The translations under genes were made by a program, and so were the position numbers. A model generated the notes under the pieces. It ran no database searches. It worked only from the letters and a program-made list of their open reading frames with translations, and was not told the DNA's origin. 64,000 nt of DNA from JAPPKS01 sp963667895 (GTDB lineage Bacteria; Poribacteria; WGA-4E; PCPOR2b): NCBI GenBank assembly GCA_965223985.1, contig OZ245030.1:496001-560000 (forward strand). Reading direction: 5' to 3'. Shown piece after piece: positions 1 through 8,925 of this stretch. Numbering within the stretch: position 1 is the stretch's first letter; each line of letters starts with the position of its first letter.

Positions 1-19
1 TGTCCTAGTGAAGTTCCAA

Positions 20-526
20 TTAACTTTGAAGTTCTTCAATGGTTTTACCACGAAGGCGAGCTACTTCCTCAATATCCTTTAGCTCTCTTAGTGCTTGCAT
101 GGTTGCTTCTGCTATATTTTTTGCATTTCGAGAACCCAGGCTTTTGGTCAATATATCTTGGACGCCAGCAAACTCTAGAATTATCCGTGTTGCAAGCCCA
201 GCAATAATCCCTGTACCAGGGTGTGCTGGTTTCAGTAGGACTTTAGCCGCTTTGAAATGACCGATAATTTGGTGGGGAATCGTACTTCCCGATAGCGGCA
301 CACGGATTAGGTTTTTCTTGGCATCAGCTATGCTTTTTCTAATTGCCGATGGAATTTCATTGGCACTGCCAAATCCGAGGCCAACGATACCATCACGATT
401 CCCAACAGCCGAAAGCGCATTGAAACTTGGTGTTCTGCCTCCTTTGCGGACGCGCATTACACGGTTAATGTCGATTGGACGTTCCTCAAACTCAAACTCT
501 TCCGGGTTAATCTTTTCCTTCAGCAA
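20..526 (-). CDS. rpsE: 30S ribosomal protein S5
   Basis: 168 residues, the usual S5 length. S5 sits at the mRNA entry/decoding region of the 30S subunit and contributes to translational accuracy. Visible family features are the N-terminal double-stranded RNA-binding-like segment (RVMRVRKGGRTPSFNAL, from residue 22) and the Gly-rich stretch GTGIIAG in the second half. It is the last complete gene of the spc part of the operon, 26 bp after rplR. rpmD and rplO would be expected beyond the left edge of the window. Nothing unusual was seen. Confidence 0.97.
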   Translation of the reverse strand: MLKEKINPEEFEFEERPIDINRVMRVRKGGRTPSFNALSAVGNRDGIVGLGFGSANEIPSAIRKSIADAKKNLIRVPLSGSTIPHQIIGHFKAAKVLLKPAHPGTGIIAGLATRIILEFAGVQDILTKSLGSRNAKNIAEATMQALRELKDIEEVARLRGKTIEELQS

Positions 527-552
527 AAAAGTATGCCTCCACGATGTATTCT

Positions 553-921
553 TTAAAACTTTAATCCGCCTTCTCTAGCTGCTTCCGCGAGCCCTTGAAT
601 CCTCCCATGATAGGGATAAGCGCCCCGATCGAACACGATGGATTCGATTTTTCGTTCCTTCGCTTTGCTGGCAATTAATTGCCCAACTTCACGAGCTGCA
701 TTCACGTTACCTGCCGTAGATAAGCTACTCTTTAATTGCGGTGAAAGGGTTGATGCTGCAACCAGTGTGATCGCGTTTTGATCGTCAATTATCTGCGTAT
801 AAATGTGCTTGAGACTTCTAAAGACGGCAAGCCTTGGCCTTTCACTGGTGCCCATAATCTTTTTTCTAACTCGCTTTTTTCGCATTTTCCGAGCGATATA
901 CTTCTTTTTTATTCGATCCAA
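553..921 (-). CDS. rplR: 50S ribosomal protein L18
   Basis: 122 residues, standard length. L18 binds 5S rRNA and attaches it to the central protuberance together with L5. The basic N-terminus is followed by the family signature around RPRLAVFRSLKHIYTQIIDD, and the C-terminus ends in the usual GRIQGLAEAAREGGLKF. It lies between rplF and rpsE with short gaps on both sides, which fits cotranscription in the spc operon. Confidence 0.97.
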   Translation of the reverse strand: MDRIKKKYIARKMRKKRVRKKIMGTSERPRLAVFRSLKHIYTQIIDDQNAITLVAASTLSPQLKSSLSTAGNVNAAREVGQLIASKAKERKIESIVFDRGAYPYHGRIQGLAEAAREGGLKF

Positions 922-947
922 GACTACCCTCCAGAATGTATTAGGGG

Positions 948-1514
948 TTACGCCCTCGTTTTCCCTTCTTTCATACGGACATGTTCACCTTCATAGCGGA
1001 CACCTTTACACGGTGCATAAACTCCAGGTTTTTTTATCTGACGAATTGATGCGGCAACCTGCCCCACAAGTTGTTTGTCAATGCCATTTACCGTGATAGG
1101 GATATGGGGTTGTCCGTCCACGTTTTCAGGACCACCGACACTCAAGGTGACACCATCAGGTGGAGAAAAAATTACAGGGTGAGAATATCCAACATTTAAA
1201 ATGAGACGATTCTGCCGATCCATTTCTGCCCGATACCCTGTACCCACGGCACGAAGTTTTTTTTCAAAGCCCTGGCTTACCCCTGTTACCATATTCGCAA
1301 TAAGGCTTCGCGTTAGTCCATGTAGAGAACGATGTAGTTTTGCATTACTATGACGGTCAACCGTGATAATACCACCCACCAATTTCACGTCTATGTTTTC
1401 AGGAATCTTACAATTTAGATTGCCCTGTGGCCCCTCTACAGTGACGTTCCTTTGGTCAACAACTACTTTCACTTTCGCCGGGACCTCAATTGGCATTCGT
1501 CCTATTCTTGACAT
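948..1514 (-). CDS. rplF: 50S ribosomal protein L6
   Basis: 188 residues, slightly longer than the common 177-180 because of a basic C-terminal tail (HVRMKEGKTRA). L6 lies near the sarcin-ricin loop, where elongation factors dock. It starts with the canonical MSRIGRMPIEVP, and the second repeat ends with the signature RQIKKPGVYAPCKGVRYEGE. Standard position between rpsH and rplR. Confidence 0.97.
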   Translation of the reverse strand: MSRIGRMPIEVPAKVKVVVDQRNVTVEGPQGNLNCKIPENIDVKLVGGIITVDRHSNAKLHRSLHGLTRSLIANMVTGVSQGFEKKLRAVGTGYRAEMDRQNRLILNVGYSHPVIFSPPDGVTLSVGGPENVDGQPHIPITVNGIDKQLVGQVAASIRQIKKPGVYAPCKGVRYEGEHVRMKEGKTRA

Positions 1515-1546
1515 TCACTTCATCTCCGAGGTTCAACAACACGTAA

Positions 1547-1945
1547 TTACCAAACATAACAGAGGACTTCACCCCCGACGTTGGCTTTCCTACATTGAAA
1601 TGCGGTCTTCACACCTTGGGAGGTCGAAAGTATCGCTATCCCTAAATCTCCATACACCTGAGGAAGGTCAGATGCGTCCACATAGACGCGCCTTCCTGGT
1701 TTGCTGATTCGTTTAATTCCGGTAATGACCTTTTCTTGACTTTCCCCGTATTTCAGAAAAATCCTCAAGATACCCTGTTTTTGGTCTTCAATTAAGCGAT
1801 AGTTGCGAAGAAACCCTTGCTCGTGTAGGATACGGGCGATTTCGAGCTTGAGTTTCGACGCGGGTATCTCAACACGCTCGTGCCTGACCATATTCGCGTT
1901 ACGGATACGAGTTAACATGTCCGCAATTGGATCTGTCATTGACAT
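1547..1945 (-). CDS. rpsH: 30S ribosomal protein S8
   Basis: 132 residues, standard length. S8 organises the central domain of 16S rRNA and in many bacteria represses the spc operon by binding its own mRNA. The N-terminus MSMTDPIADMLTRIRNAN and the C-terminal signature STSQGV with a short aromatic end (GGEVLCYVW) are clear. It lies 15 bp after the zinc-type S14 gene. I could not identify an S8-binding mRNA structure by eye. Confidence 0.97.
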   Translation of the reverse strand: MSMTDPIADMLTRIRNANMVRHERVEIPASKLKLEIARILHEQGFLRNYRLIEDQKQGILRIFLKYGESQEKVITGIKRISKPGRRVYVDASDLPQVYGDLGIAILSTSQGVKTAFQCRKANVGGEVLCYVW

Positions 1946-1960
1946 TAGTTTTCTTCTCCT

Positions 1961-2152
1961 TTACCAGCTTGCCTTTCTCACACCGGGAATCTTGCCAGCC
2001 CTGGCTAATAATCGGAAGCAAATTCGGCAACATTCAAACTGGCGCAGGAACCCCCGAGAGCGCCCACAGATTCGACACCGACTGTACTTGCGCGTCCGAA
2101 ACTTAGGTTTTCTTTTCTGCTTGGCGATGAGTGCTTTCGTTGCCAACCCCAT
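1961..2152 (-). CDS. rpsN: 30S ribosomal protein S14, zinc-binding type
   Basis: 63 residues, so this is the short type-Z S14 rather than the about 100-residue zinc-free form. The zinc ribbon is intact: two CRIC motifs (C-x2-C) about 13 residues apart, followed by the conserved RLLARAGKIPGVRKASW end. S14 binds the 3' major domain of 16S rRNA. In many bacteria zinc-dependent and zinc-free versions replace each other under zinc limitation; only the zinc form is visible here. Confidence 0.97.
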   Translation of the reverse strand: MGLATKALIAKQKRKPKFRTRKYSRCRICGRSRGFLRQFECCRICFRLLARAGKIPGVRKASW

Positions 2153-2191
2153 CCTCCTTTCTTCTGCTATGACCGAGACAAAGCATGTAAA

Positions 2192-2731
2192 TCATTCTCT
2201 AAATGGCATGCCCATGAGACGTAATAATTCAAGTCCCTCTTCGTCCGTTGAGGCTGTTGTAACAATAGAAATATTTAATCCTCGGACTTCGCTCACACTA
2301 TCATAGTCAATTTCCGGAAAAATAACCTGTTCATGGAGACCTAGCGAATAGTTTCCACGCCCATCGAATGAATTCGGAGAAAGCCCTCGAAAATCTCGAA
2401 TCTGCGGCAATACAGCGTTAATAAGCCGGTTGAAGAACTCATACATCCCGTTTCGCCGCAGAGTGACTTTACAACCGATAGGCATACCCTCGCGAAGTTT
2501 GAATGCTGCCACGGATTTTTTTGCTCGCGTAATAACTGCACGTTGACCTGCCATAAGCGTCAGTTCTTCGATCGCATTATCCAACAGTTTAGGATTCTGC
2601 GTTGCAGCACCAACTCCTATATTGAGAGCAATTGTTTCAAGTTTTGGAACCTGCATGATATTTGAATAGGCAAAGCGCCGTTGTAATGCAGGTGCGACCT
2701 CTTCTTTGTAAAACGACTTAAATGGACTCAT
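2192..2731 (-). CDS. rplE: 50S ribosomal protein L5
   Basis: 179 residues, standard length. L5 binds 5S rRNA and contacts P-site tRNA. Recognisable stretches are KLETIALNIGVGAA near residue 30, the KKSVAAFKLREGMPIGCKVTLR region, and the C-terminal ATSTDEEG..LL..MGMPF-type ending. It is preceded by rplX, with a 60-bp gap that is one of the longer ones in the spc segment. Confidence 0.97.
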   Translation of the reverse strand: MSPFKSFYKEEVAPALQRRFAYSNIMQVPKLETIALNIGVGAATQNPKLLDNAIEELTLMAGQRAVITRAKKSVAAFKLREGMPIGCKVTLRRNGMYEFFNRLINAVLPQIRDFRGLSPNSFDGRGNYSLGLHEQVIFPEIDYDSVSEVRGLNISIVTTASTDEEGLELLRLMGMPFRE

Positions 2732-2791
2732 CTATTTTTACTCGCTACCTGAAAATTGTATGGAGATAAGAAAGTTAATGTGTTTTTTGAA

Positions 2792-3142
2792 CTAATCATG
2801 TTCTGCTACTTCGCCACACTTTTTACATACGCGCAAACTGCGCTTTTTCGTTCGACCTCCGATATCCTTCTCAAAAACCTGGCGTCTCGTGCGCGCTGGC
2901 TGGTTACATTTTGGACAGATTAACTTCAGGTTGGAAATGTGAATAGTACCTTCTTTCTCAACAATCCCGCCTTGTCCTTGTTGATTGGGACGGAGGTGCA
3001 TCTTCGCCATGTGGATTTCTTCAACGACTGCACGATTTTTACTGTGTAAAGTCTCAAGCACAACCCCTCTCTTACCAGCATCTTTACCAGTCAAGACCAC
3101 CACGAGATCATCTTTTCTTACATGCGATTTTTGCTGCGACAC
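2792..3142 (-). CDS. rplX: 50S ribosomal protein L24
   Basis: 116 residues. L24 is an assembly initiator at the 5' end of 23S rRNA near the exit tunnel. The KOW motif is clear (VRKDDLVVVLTGKDAGKRG). The C-terminal half carries a zinc-ribbon-like pair of CxxC motifs (CPKC and CKKC), which is common in L24 from non-proteobacterial phyla and absent in E. coli. Confidence 0.96.
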   Translation of the reverse strand: MSQQKSHVRKDDLVVVLTGKDAGKRGVVLETLHSKNRAVVEEIHMAKMHLRPNQQGQGGIVEKEGTIHISNLKLICPKCNQPARTRRQVFEKDIGGRTKKRSLRVCKKCGEVAEHD

Positions 3143-3171
3143 GGGTACCTCCTACAAACAGGAATGACTGC

Positions 3172-3540
3172 CTAAATAACTTCGGGGGCTAGAGAGATGA
3201 TTCGTGTGAACGCCTTATCTCTGAGTTCGCGAGCAACGGGACCAAAGATACGTGTTCCACGTGGCTGATTTTCGGCATCAATTAACACGGCTGCATTCTT
3301 ATCAAACTTGATGTAGGATCCATCAAATCGACGGTACTCCTTAACCGTACGCACAATAACAGCTCGGACAATTTCTCCCTTTTGTACCTGGCTATTTGGA
3401 CTTGCCTCTTTCACACTGGCGACAATTACATCTCCCAGTCGCCCATAACGTTTTCCACTGCCACCAAGCACGCGAATACACATGAGCCGTTTTGCACCTG
3501 TATTATCAGCACAAGTTAAACGACTGTAGGATTGAATCAT
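3172..3540 (-). CDS. rplN: 50S ribosomal protein L14
   Basis: 122 residues, exactly the usual length. It begins MIQSYSRLTCADNTGAKRL and contains the family signature around VLIDAENQPRGTRIFGPVAREL. L14 lies at the subunit interface and is the docking site of silencing factor RsfS. Standard context between rpsQ and rplX. Confidence 0.98.
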   Translation of the reverse strand: MIQSYSRLTCADNTGAKRLMCIRVLGGSGKRYGRLGDVIVASVKEASPNSQVQKGEIVRAVIVRTVKEYRRFDGSYIKFDKNAAVLIDAENQPRGTRIFGPVARELRDKAFTRIISLAPEVI

Positions 3541-3582
3541 TGTCTGTCCCTTTCTAATATTTCTGGCATCTGTGTATTTGGC

Positions 3583-3858
3583 TTAGTCGCTGTTATCCCC
3601 AATGTTTGAAACAATCTGACGAACTTTCCATCTTTTTCCGCGACTGATTGGGCGCGTTTCAACCACCTGAACAAGGTCACCTAATCTACACGTATTTTGT
3701 TCATCGTGAGCTAGAATTCTAGTTGTTTTTCTCAAAACTTTCTTATAGAACGGATGTTGATAAGTTCGGGTGATTGTGACTACAATCGTTTTGTCCATTG
3801 AATCGCTCGTTACAACACCCGTGCGAAGTTTGCGCCTACCTCGATTCTTTCGATTCAA
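3583..3858 (-). CDS. rpsQ: 30S ribosomal protein S17
   Basis: 91 residues. S17 is a primary 16S rRNA-binding protein of the OB fold. The signature GVVTSDSMDKTIVVTITR, followed by the Y-x-K-x-L-R-x-T-x-R pattern, is typical, and the C-terminus contains the family's TRPISRGKRWKV. It lies 12 bp after rpmC and 42 bp before rplN. Confidence 0.97.
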   Translation of the reverse strand: MNRKNRGRRKLRTGVVTSDSMDKTIVVTITRTYQHPFYKKVLRKTTRILAHDEQNTCRLGDLVQVVETRPISRGKRWKVRQIVSNIGDNSD

Positions 3859-3870
3859 GTTCGTCCTCTC

Positions 3871-4083
3871 TTAAATCTGTGGTGAATTGTCGATTTCGAG
3901 TTCACGTGCGCGAAGAATTGTGCGAATCCTCGCGACATCTTTTTTAATCTTTTTGAACTGAGAAGTATCCTCAAGTTGACCAAGCATGGCTCGAAATTTC
4001 AGATTAAATAGTGCCTCTATGAGATTGCTTAGCTCGTTTTTCAACTCTTCTACTGATTTGCTACGAAGCTCTGCCGCAGTCAT
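3871..4083 (-). CDS. rpmC: 50S ribosomal protein L29
   Basis: 70 residues forming the expected helical hairpin: ELRSKSVEELKNELSNL, then LFNLKFRAMLGQLEDT, then the IRTILRARE end. L29 surrounds the exit tunnel next to L23. It begins 7 bp after the rplP stop, indicating tight coupling. Confidence 0.96.
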   Translation of the reverse strand: MTAAELRSKSVEELKNELSNLIEALFNLKFRAMLGQLEDTSQFKKIKKDVARIRTILRARELEIDNSPQI

Positions 4084-4090
4084 TGATTTA

Positions 4091-4504
4091 TTATACTCCA
4101 GATCGGCTAAGAAACTGTGTTTTAATCGGTAATTTGTGGGCGGCTCTTCGCATCGCCTCTCTTGCTACAGTCTCAGCGACACCACTCAATTCGTACAGGA
4201 CTCGTCCTGGTTTTACAACTGCCACCCAAAACTCGGGTGGTCCTTTTCCACTTCCCATTCTCGTTTCGGCGGGTTTCTTACTGACAGGCTTATGCGGAAA
4301 AATCTTAATCCATACTTTTCCACCTCGCCGTACATGCCGGGTCATAGCAACACGGGCTGCCTCAATCTGACGACTTGTAATCCAACCACACTCAACTGCT
4401 TGCAAGCCGAACTCACCGAAATTTATCCGGGAACCTCGATACGGTTTTCCACGTCGCTTCCCTCGCTGCACCTTCCTGTGTAATACACGTTTTGGCATTA
4501 ACAT
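4091..4504 (-). CDS. rplP: 50S ribosomal protein L16
   Basis: 137 residues, standard length. L16 organises the A-site region of the large subunit. The start MLMPKRVLHRKVQRG is canonical. The central Gly/Arg region (RMGSGKGPPEFWVAVVKPG) contains the conserved loop that reaches towards the peptidyl transferase centre. Confidence 0.98.
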   Translation of the reverse strand: MLMPKRVLHRKVQRGKRRGKPYRGSRINFGEFGLQAVECGWITSRQIEAARVAMTRHVRRGGKVWIKIFPHKPVSKKPAETRMGSGKGPPEFWVAVVKPGRVLYELSGVAETVAREAMRRAAHKLPIKTQFLSRSGV

Positions 4505-4608
4505 GTCACATAACTCCCTAATACTTCGGTAGTGTGTGCTTCACACTACTAACGGCAGATTAACGATTAAGAAATACGATTGAAGTACGACGATTACCAC
4601 ATAACATA

Positions 4609-5403
4609 TCAAGATCCAAGCCGTGGCTGTTTTGGTTTACCGCGACGCGAGCCACGCTGGCGGGATTGACCTTCCGATCTATCATGAGCACGACGTGACG
4701 GCTGTCTTGATGTGGTCTGGTCTGGGGGAACCTTTGCCACACGACCTGGGGCCGATGTTGTCTCCTGGACGCCGAGTTTTCCGATAATCTCTCCCTTGAA
4801 AATCCATGTCTTGACACCAATCTTACCGTAGGTCGTATTGGCTTCCGTGAACCCATAGTCAATAATTGCCCTGAGCGTGTGCAGCGGAACGCGCCCATCC
4901 ATATTTGATTCCGAACGTGCCATCTCATGACCACCAAGGCGTCCAGCAATAACTATCTTAACACCCTGAGCACCGGCTCTCATGGAGGAGGCAATCGTTT
5001 TTTTCATCGCTTGTCTGAAATTCGCTCTCCGCTCAACTTGCATCGCAACCGCTTCTGCTACAAGTTGTGCATCAAGTTCAGGCTTCTTAATTTCCGTCAC
5101 ATTCATTCGGATTGTTCGTCCGGTGAGTTGTGCCACATCTGCCTGTAATTTCTCAGCTTCTGCCCCACGCCGCCCAATCACAATACCAGGGCGTGCTGTG
5201 TGGACATTAATGCTACATTTATCTCCAACTCTCTCGATTTCAATACGTGAAATACCTGCGCGCGACAACCTCTCCTTAACGAAATTCTGAATCTTTAAAT
5301 CTTCATGGAGCCACTGGGCATACTCTTTTTCATTGTACCATCTAGAATCCCAGGTTTCAGTGATTCCTAACCGTAGCCCGCGTGGATGCGTTTTCTGTCC
5401 CAA
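4609..5403 (-). CDS. rpsC: 30S ribosomal protein S3 with a long basic C-terminal tail
   Basis: 264 residues, against about 210-233 in most bacteria. S3 forms part of the mRNA entry helicase. It starts MGQKTHPRGLRLGI. The KH-type RNA-binding core contains GIVIGRRGAEAEKL, and the C-terminal domain includes KIVIAGRLGGHEMARSE. Beyond the conserved core (about residue 215) there is a low-complexity tail rich in Arg, Gln, Ser and Pro; its function is unknown. A gap of 104 bp follows before rplP. Confidence 0.97.
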   Translation of the reverse strand: MGQKTHPRGLRLGITETWDSRWYNEKEYAQWLHEDLKIQNFVKERLSRAGISRIEIERVGDKCSINVHTARPGIVIGRRGAEAEKLQADVAQLTGRTIRMNVTEIKKPELDAQLVAEAVAMQVERRANFRQAMKKTIASSMRAGAQGVKIVIAGRLGGHEMARSESNMDGRVPLHTLRAIIDYGFTEANTTYGKIGVKTWIFKGEIIGKLGVQETTSAPGRVAKVPPDQTTSRQPSRRAHDRSEGQSRQRGSRRGKPKQPRLGS

Positions 5404-5500
5404 TCAGACCTCCTCACAAAATTTATTGGTGGGGAAACTTCTAGGTAGACGAGGGGGTAGTATATCCATCCATTCATTTTGATGAGGGTTCATCAAATTC

Positions 5501-5854
5501 TCAATCTTCATTTCCCTCCCTTTGCTCATCTAGCACGACTGTAATATGAGATTTTCGATGTAAAATCCGATTCGCTATACCTCGCGATCTTGCACGAAAC
5601 CACCTTCGGGTCATCTCCTCATCAACGAAAATTGTTTTAATATATAGATTGCTTTCATCTATATTAGCATCTTGGTATTGTGCGTTGGCCACCGCAGATT
5701 GAATTAGTTTGCGAATTATCGGTGAAATGGCTTTGTGTGTAACTGTTAATTGATCTAACGCATCTTGCACATAGCGACCTCTGACCAAATCGGCAACCAA
5801 ACGCGCTTTGCGAGGCGGAACAGGGACATTTCGAGTGCGTGCTTTCGCTTCCAT
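5501..5854 (-). CDS. rplV: 50S ribosomal protein L22
   Basis: 117 residues, standard length. L22 has a globular domain plus a beta-hairpin that lines the peptide exit tunnel. The core begins VPVPPRKARLVADLVRG, and the hairpin and end are seen in RWFRARSRGIANRILHRKSH. It lies 97 bp before rpsC and 28 bp after rpsS. Confidence 0.97.
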   Translation of the reverse strand: MEAKARTRNVPVPPRKARLVADLVRGRYVQDALDQLTVTHKAISPIIRKLIQSAVANAQYQDANIDESNLYIKTIFVDEEMTRRWFRARSRGIANRILHRKSHITVVLDEQREGNED

Positions 5855-5882
5855 CTAATAGATCTCCTTACCCCATTGAATG

Positions 5883-6158
5883 TTAAACGCCTTTTCTTCC
5901 ACCAGAGTGCGATCTAAATGTCCGTGTGGGTGCGAACTCACCCAATTTATGCCCTACCATATTCTCGGTAATATAAACCGGGAAAAACTTCTTTCCGTTG
6001 TGAATTGCGAGGGTATGCCCCACCAATTCCGGGGTAATCATCGAACGACGCGACCAAGTTCGAATAACACGCTTGGTACCCGATCTATTCATGACTTCGA
6101 TTTTCTTCTGAAGCTTAGGTTCAATATAAGCCCCTTTCTTCACAGAGCGCGGCATCAA
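5883..6158 (-). CDS. rpsS: 30S ribosomal protein S19
   Basis: 91 residues. S19 sits in the head of the 30S subunit, forming a complex with S13. Canonical start MPRSVKKGAYIEPKL; the track's first Met may lie one residue upstream. The family signature covers the IHNGKKFFPVYITENMVGHKLGEFAPTR region, of which I rely on NMVGHKLGEFAPTRTF. Standard position between rplB and rplV. Confidence 0.97.
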   Translation of the reverse strand: MMPRSVKKGAYIEPKLQKKIEVMNRSGTKRVIRTWSRRSMITPELVGHTLAIHNGKKFFPVYITENMVGHKLGEFAPTRTFRSHSGGRKGV

Positions 6159-6236
6159 CCTCTCCTGTTCAGTCTATTTAATATTTATTATGGTACGTTT
6201 TGCCTTCGTGCAATTGACAATAGTTACAGATATCAG

Positions 6237-7061
6237 CTACTTTCGCCGACTTGAAATATATCGACTCGATTTGTTCTTAGGATTTCGTGTTTTGTAACCC
6301 TTTGTCGGAACGCCCCAAGGTGTTACGGGGTGTCTGCCTCCAGAACTCTTTCCTTCACCGCCGCCATGAGGGTGGTCAATGGGATTCATTGCGACGCCAC
6401 GAACTTTTGGCCGACGCCTTAGCCATCGGGATCGCCCAGCCTTACCGATCGAGATATTGGCATAGTCTACATTGCCAACTTGCCCAATGGTAGCCATACA
6501 GTTTACAAAAACTAGGCGAACCTCGCTAGATGGCAGGCGAATGCGTGCATATTTGCCTTCCCGATCCATCAGCTGGGCAGCACCCCCCGCGCTTCGCACC
6601 AACTGTGCTCCTTTACCGGGCATCATTTCTACGTTATGTATGGCAGTCCCGAGGGGAATTTTTTCAAGCGGTAAAGCATTTCCAACGTTAATCTGCGCAT
6701 TTATTCCGGAACTTAACATATCACCGACCTGCAACCCCAAGGGCGCAAGGATATATCGTTTTTCACCATCAGTATAATGTAGAAGCGCAACTCGGGCAGA
6801 TCGATTCGGATCGTATTCAATTGAAGCGACTTTTGCTGGAATTCCAAACTTATCACGCTTAAAATCAATGATTCGGTATCGCCGTTTGTGCCCACCTCCA
6901 CGCCTTCGGACAGTAATTCGTCCTAAAGCGTTGCGTCCTGCATTATTTTTCATCCCTTTAACTAAGGATTTTTCTGGTGCAGGACGGGTAATTTCCTCAA
7001 AACTGTGCCCCGTCATGAATCTGCGACTAGGTGTCACTGGCGAATATGTTTTGACAGCCAT
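6237..7061 (-). CDS. rplB: 50S ribosomal protein L2
   Basis: 274 residues, standard length. L2 is one of the most conserved 23S rRNA-binding proteins and is needed for subunit association and peptidyl transfer. Typical stretches are VRRRGGGHKRRYRIIDF (about residues 50-67) and the C-terminal GVAMNPIDHPHGGGEGK, with the conserved histidine that lies near the catalytic centre. Confidence 0.98.
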   Translation of the reverse strand: MAVKTYSPVTPSRRFMTGHSFEEITRPAPEKSLVKGMKNNAGRNALGRITVRRRGGGHKRRYRIIDFKRDKFGIPAKVASIEYDPNRSARVALLHYTDGEKRYILAPLGLQVGDMLSSGINAQINVGNALPLEKIPLGTAIHNVEMMPGKGAQLVRSAGGAAQLMDREGKYARIRLPSSEVRLVFVNCMATIGQVGNVDYANISIGKAGRSRWLRRRPKVRGVAMNPIDHPHGGGEGKSSGGRHPVTPWGVPTKGYKTRNPKNKSSRYISSRRK

Positions 7062-7139
7062 GCTGAATTCCTTTTGCGAATCGAAATGGGCGCGTCAGAT
7101 GACACATTAACAAAGGCGGAAGCCCAAGATATCACAGTT

Positions 7140-7451
7140 TTAAATCCCTTCGAAAAGCTGAACCGTTGCTCCCTCTTCGATGGTGATTACTGCTTTTTTC
7201 CAGTTAGGACGTCTTCCGATCCGATACCGAAACAACTTCCCCTTTGGCTTACCATGAACACGCAGGGTATTCACCTGAGTTATTTTACCTTTGAGATTGA
7301 AAATCTCTTCGGCAGCCTGACGAATTTCTGATTTCGTCGCTTTCGAATTAACAACGAAAGCATACTTATTGGATTCTCGAAGAATCGTGCTTTTTTCTGT
7401 AACCAGCGGTTTCAAGATAACCTTATACGGCTCTTTCATTTGTTGGCTCAT
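7140..7451 (-). CDS. rplW: 50S ribosomal protein L23
   Basis: 103 residues. L23 flanks the exit tunnel and is the docking site of trigger factor and signal recognition particle. Family core: ILKPLVTEKSTILRE near the N-terminus, then AAEEIFNLKGKITQVNTL. The start overlaps the end of rplD by 4 bp (7448-7451), so the two are probably translationally coupled. Confidence 0.97.
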   Translation of the reverse strand: MSQQMKEPYKVILKPLVTEKSTILRESNKYAFVVNSKATKSEIRQAAEEIFNLKGKITQVNTLRVHGKPKGKLFRYRIGRRPNWKKAVITIEEGATVQLFEGI

Positions 7452-8116
7452 GCCTCATTTGAAGTATTTTGTGTAGATTCGACTTCCTGCGTTCCTACGA
7501 ATTTACGTTCGAGCTTTTCCACCGCACTTTCAGTGAGGACGATTTTATCATGCCAAAGCACATCATAAATATTCAGTGTATCCCAAGTACAGCTATTCAC
7601 TCGAGGAATATTCCGCACGGACCGATAAATATTGGGTTCATGGGTACCTACGACGAACAGAATTTTACCTTCAAGTTTAAAGGCGTCTAGTAGCTCAACA
7701 ATCGTTTTTGTTTTGGGCTGCTCCAACGTGAAATTCTCCATCAAAAAACAATTGTCATTTTGAAATTTATCCGCCAAAGCTGAGTGAAGCCCACGTGTAC
7801 GAATTTTTTTGGGGGTATATTGACGATAGCTCCGCGGTTTTGGTCCAAAGGCAACGCCACCGCCTACACGTGTCGGTGATTTTCTATCGCCAGCGCGAGC
7901 CCGACCGGTTCCTTTTTGGCGATATAGCTTCTTTGTGCTTCCTTGAACTTGCGACCGCGATTTGGTCGCAGCCGTTCCGCTCCGTTGATTAGCAAGGTAT
8001 GCAACGACGCATTGGTGTATAACAGGCTTGTTAACAGTTTCATTAACAAATGCATCCGATAGTTCCTTCGGTCGAAGAATAACACCTGACCGGTCATATA
8101 TATCAAAAGCTGCCAT
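7448..8116 (-). CDS. rplD: 50S ribosomal protein L4
   Basis: 222 residues. L4 has a globular surface domain and a loop reaching the exit tunnel; in proteobacteria it autoregulates the S10 operon. The loop is seen as RQKGTGRARAGDRKSPTRVGGG. The C-terminal portion (residues 200-222) is a divergent, Gln/Ser/Thr-rich tail. A gap of 143 bp separates it from rplC. I found no E. coli-like S10 leader. Confidence 0.96.
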   Translation of the reverse strand: MAAFDIYDRSGVILRPKELSDAFVNETVNKPVIHQCVVAYLANQRSGTAATKSRSQVQGSTKKLYRQKGTGRARAGDRKSPTRVGGGVAFGPKPRSYRQYTPKKIRTRGLHSALADKFQNDNCFLMENFTLEQPKTKTIVELLDAFKLEGKILFVVGTHEPNIYRSVRNIPRVNSCTWDTLNIYDVLWHDKIVLTESAVEKLERKFVGTQEVESTQNTSNEA

Positions 8117-8259
8117 AGTTAATGATCCTTAAAAAAACGAAAATTCGTTGCACGATTCCAGTCTTTATACTGGTACGTCAATGAATTAGGCAAGTGAGCG
8201 GAATTGCGAACCATCCCAAACTGACCTTGGTGCCTTTCGTTTCACGGGAGAGTAAACTT

Positions 8260-8898
8260 TCATTTAACCGCTTTTCTGATGATTAGCAATCCATTCGGCG
8301 GACCGGCAACTGCGCCCTTAATAACCAACAGATTTCTTTCCGAATCAGCTTCAATGACTTCTAGATTTTGGACCGTAATTTGCTTTCCTCCATGTCGTCC
8401 TGGCATACGGGTTCCCTTGAATACGCGCGAAGGATCAGAACCTGCTCCAATCGAGCCTCCGCGTCTTAAATCCTGTTCGCCTCCATGGGTTTTCTTTCCA
8501 CCGGCAAAACCCCAACGTTTAACAACGCCGGTAAATCCACGCCCTTTGGAGACTCCAGTTACATCAACGGTGTCACCCACTGAAAATATCCCCGCTTCAA
8601 CGACAGTTCCAACGGATAATCCCTCGGTTGTATTGACACGAATCTCTTTCAAATACCGGCGAGGTGTTATATTAGCCTTTGTAAAATGACCACGCCTGGG
8701 ACGATTAAATTTCTTTTCGCTTCGATCGCCAAAACCCAATTGGATTGCATTGTATCCTTCTTGTTTATCCGTTTTGATTTGCACGATCGGACAGGGACCT
8801 GCCTCAACGACCGTAACTGGAATCGCTGTGCCGGATTCGTTAAAAACTTGGGTCATTCCAATCTTTTTTCCTAAAATTCCATCGTTCATAATATGCAT
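8260..8898 (-). CDS. rplC: 50S ribosomal protein L3
   Basis: 212 residues, normal length. L3 is needed early in 50S assembly and reaches towards the A site. Motifs: GILGKKIGMTQVF at the start; VSKGRGFTGVVKRWGFAGG in the centre, then the HGGE and RMPGRHGG regions. The window finger that contacts the peptidyl transferase centre is intact. The track's first residues MHIMNDG leave a choice of start; the second Met (MNDG) fits the family better. Confidence 0.97.
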   Translation of the reverse strand: MHIMNDGILGKKIGMTQVFNESGTAIPVTVVEAGPCPIVQIKTDKQEGYNAIQLGFGDRSEKKFNRPRRGHFTKANITPRRYLKEIRVNTTEGLSVGTVVEAGIFSVGDTVDVTGVSKGRGFTGVVKRWGFAGGKKTHGGEQDLRRGGSIGAGSDPSRVFKGTRMPGRHGGKQITVQNLEVIEADSERNLLVIKGAVAGPPNGLLIIRKAVK

Positions 8899-8925
8899 CT
8901 CCGCAATCGGTGCCGTAAAATTAGC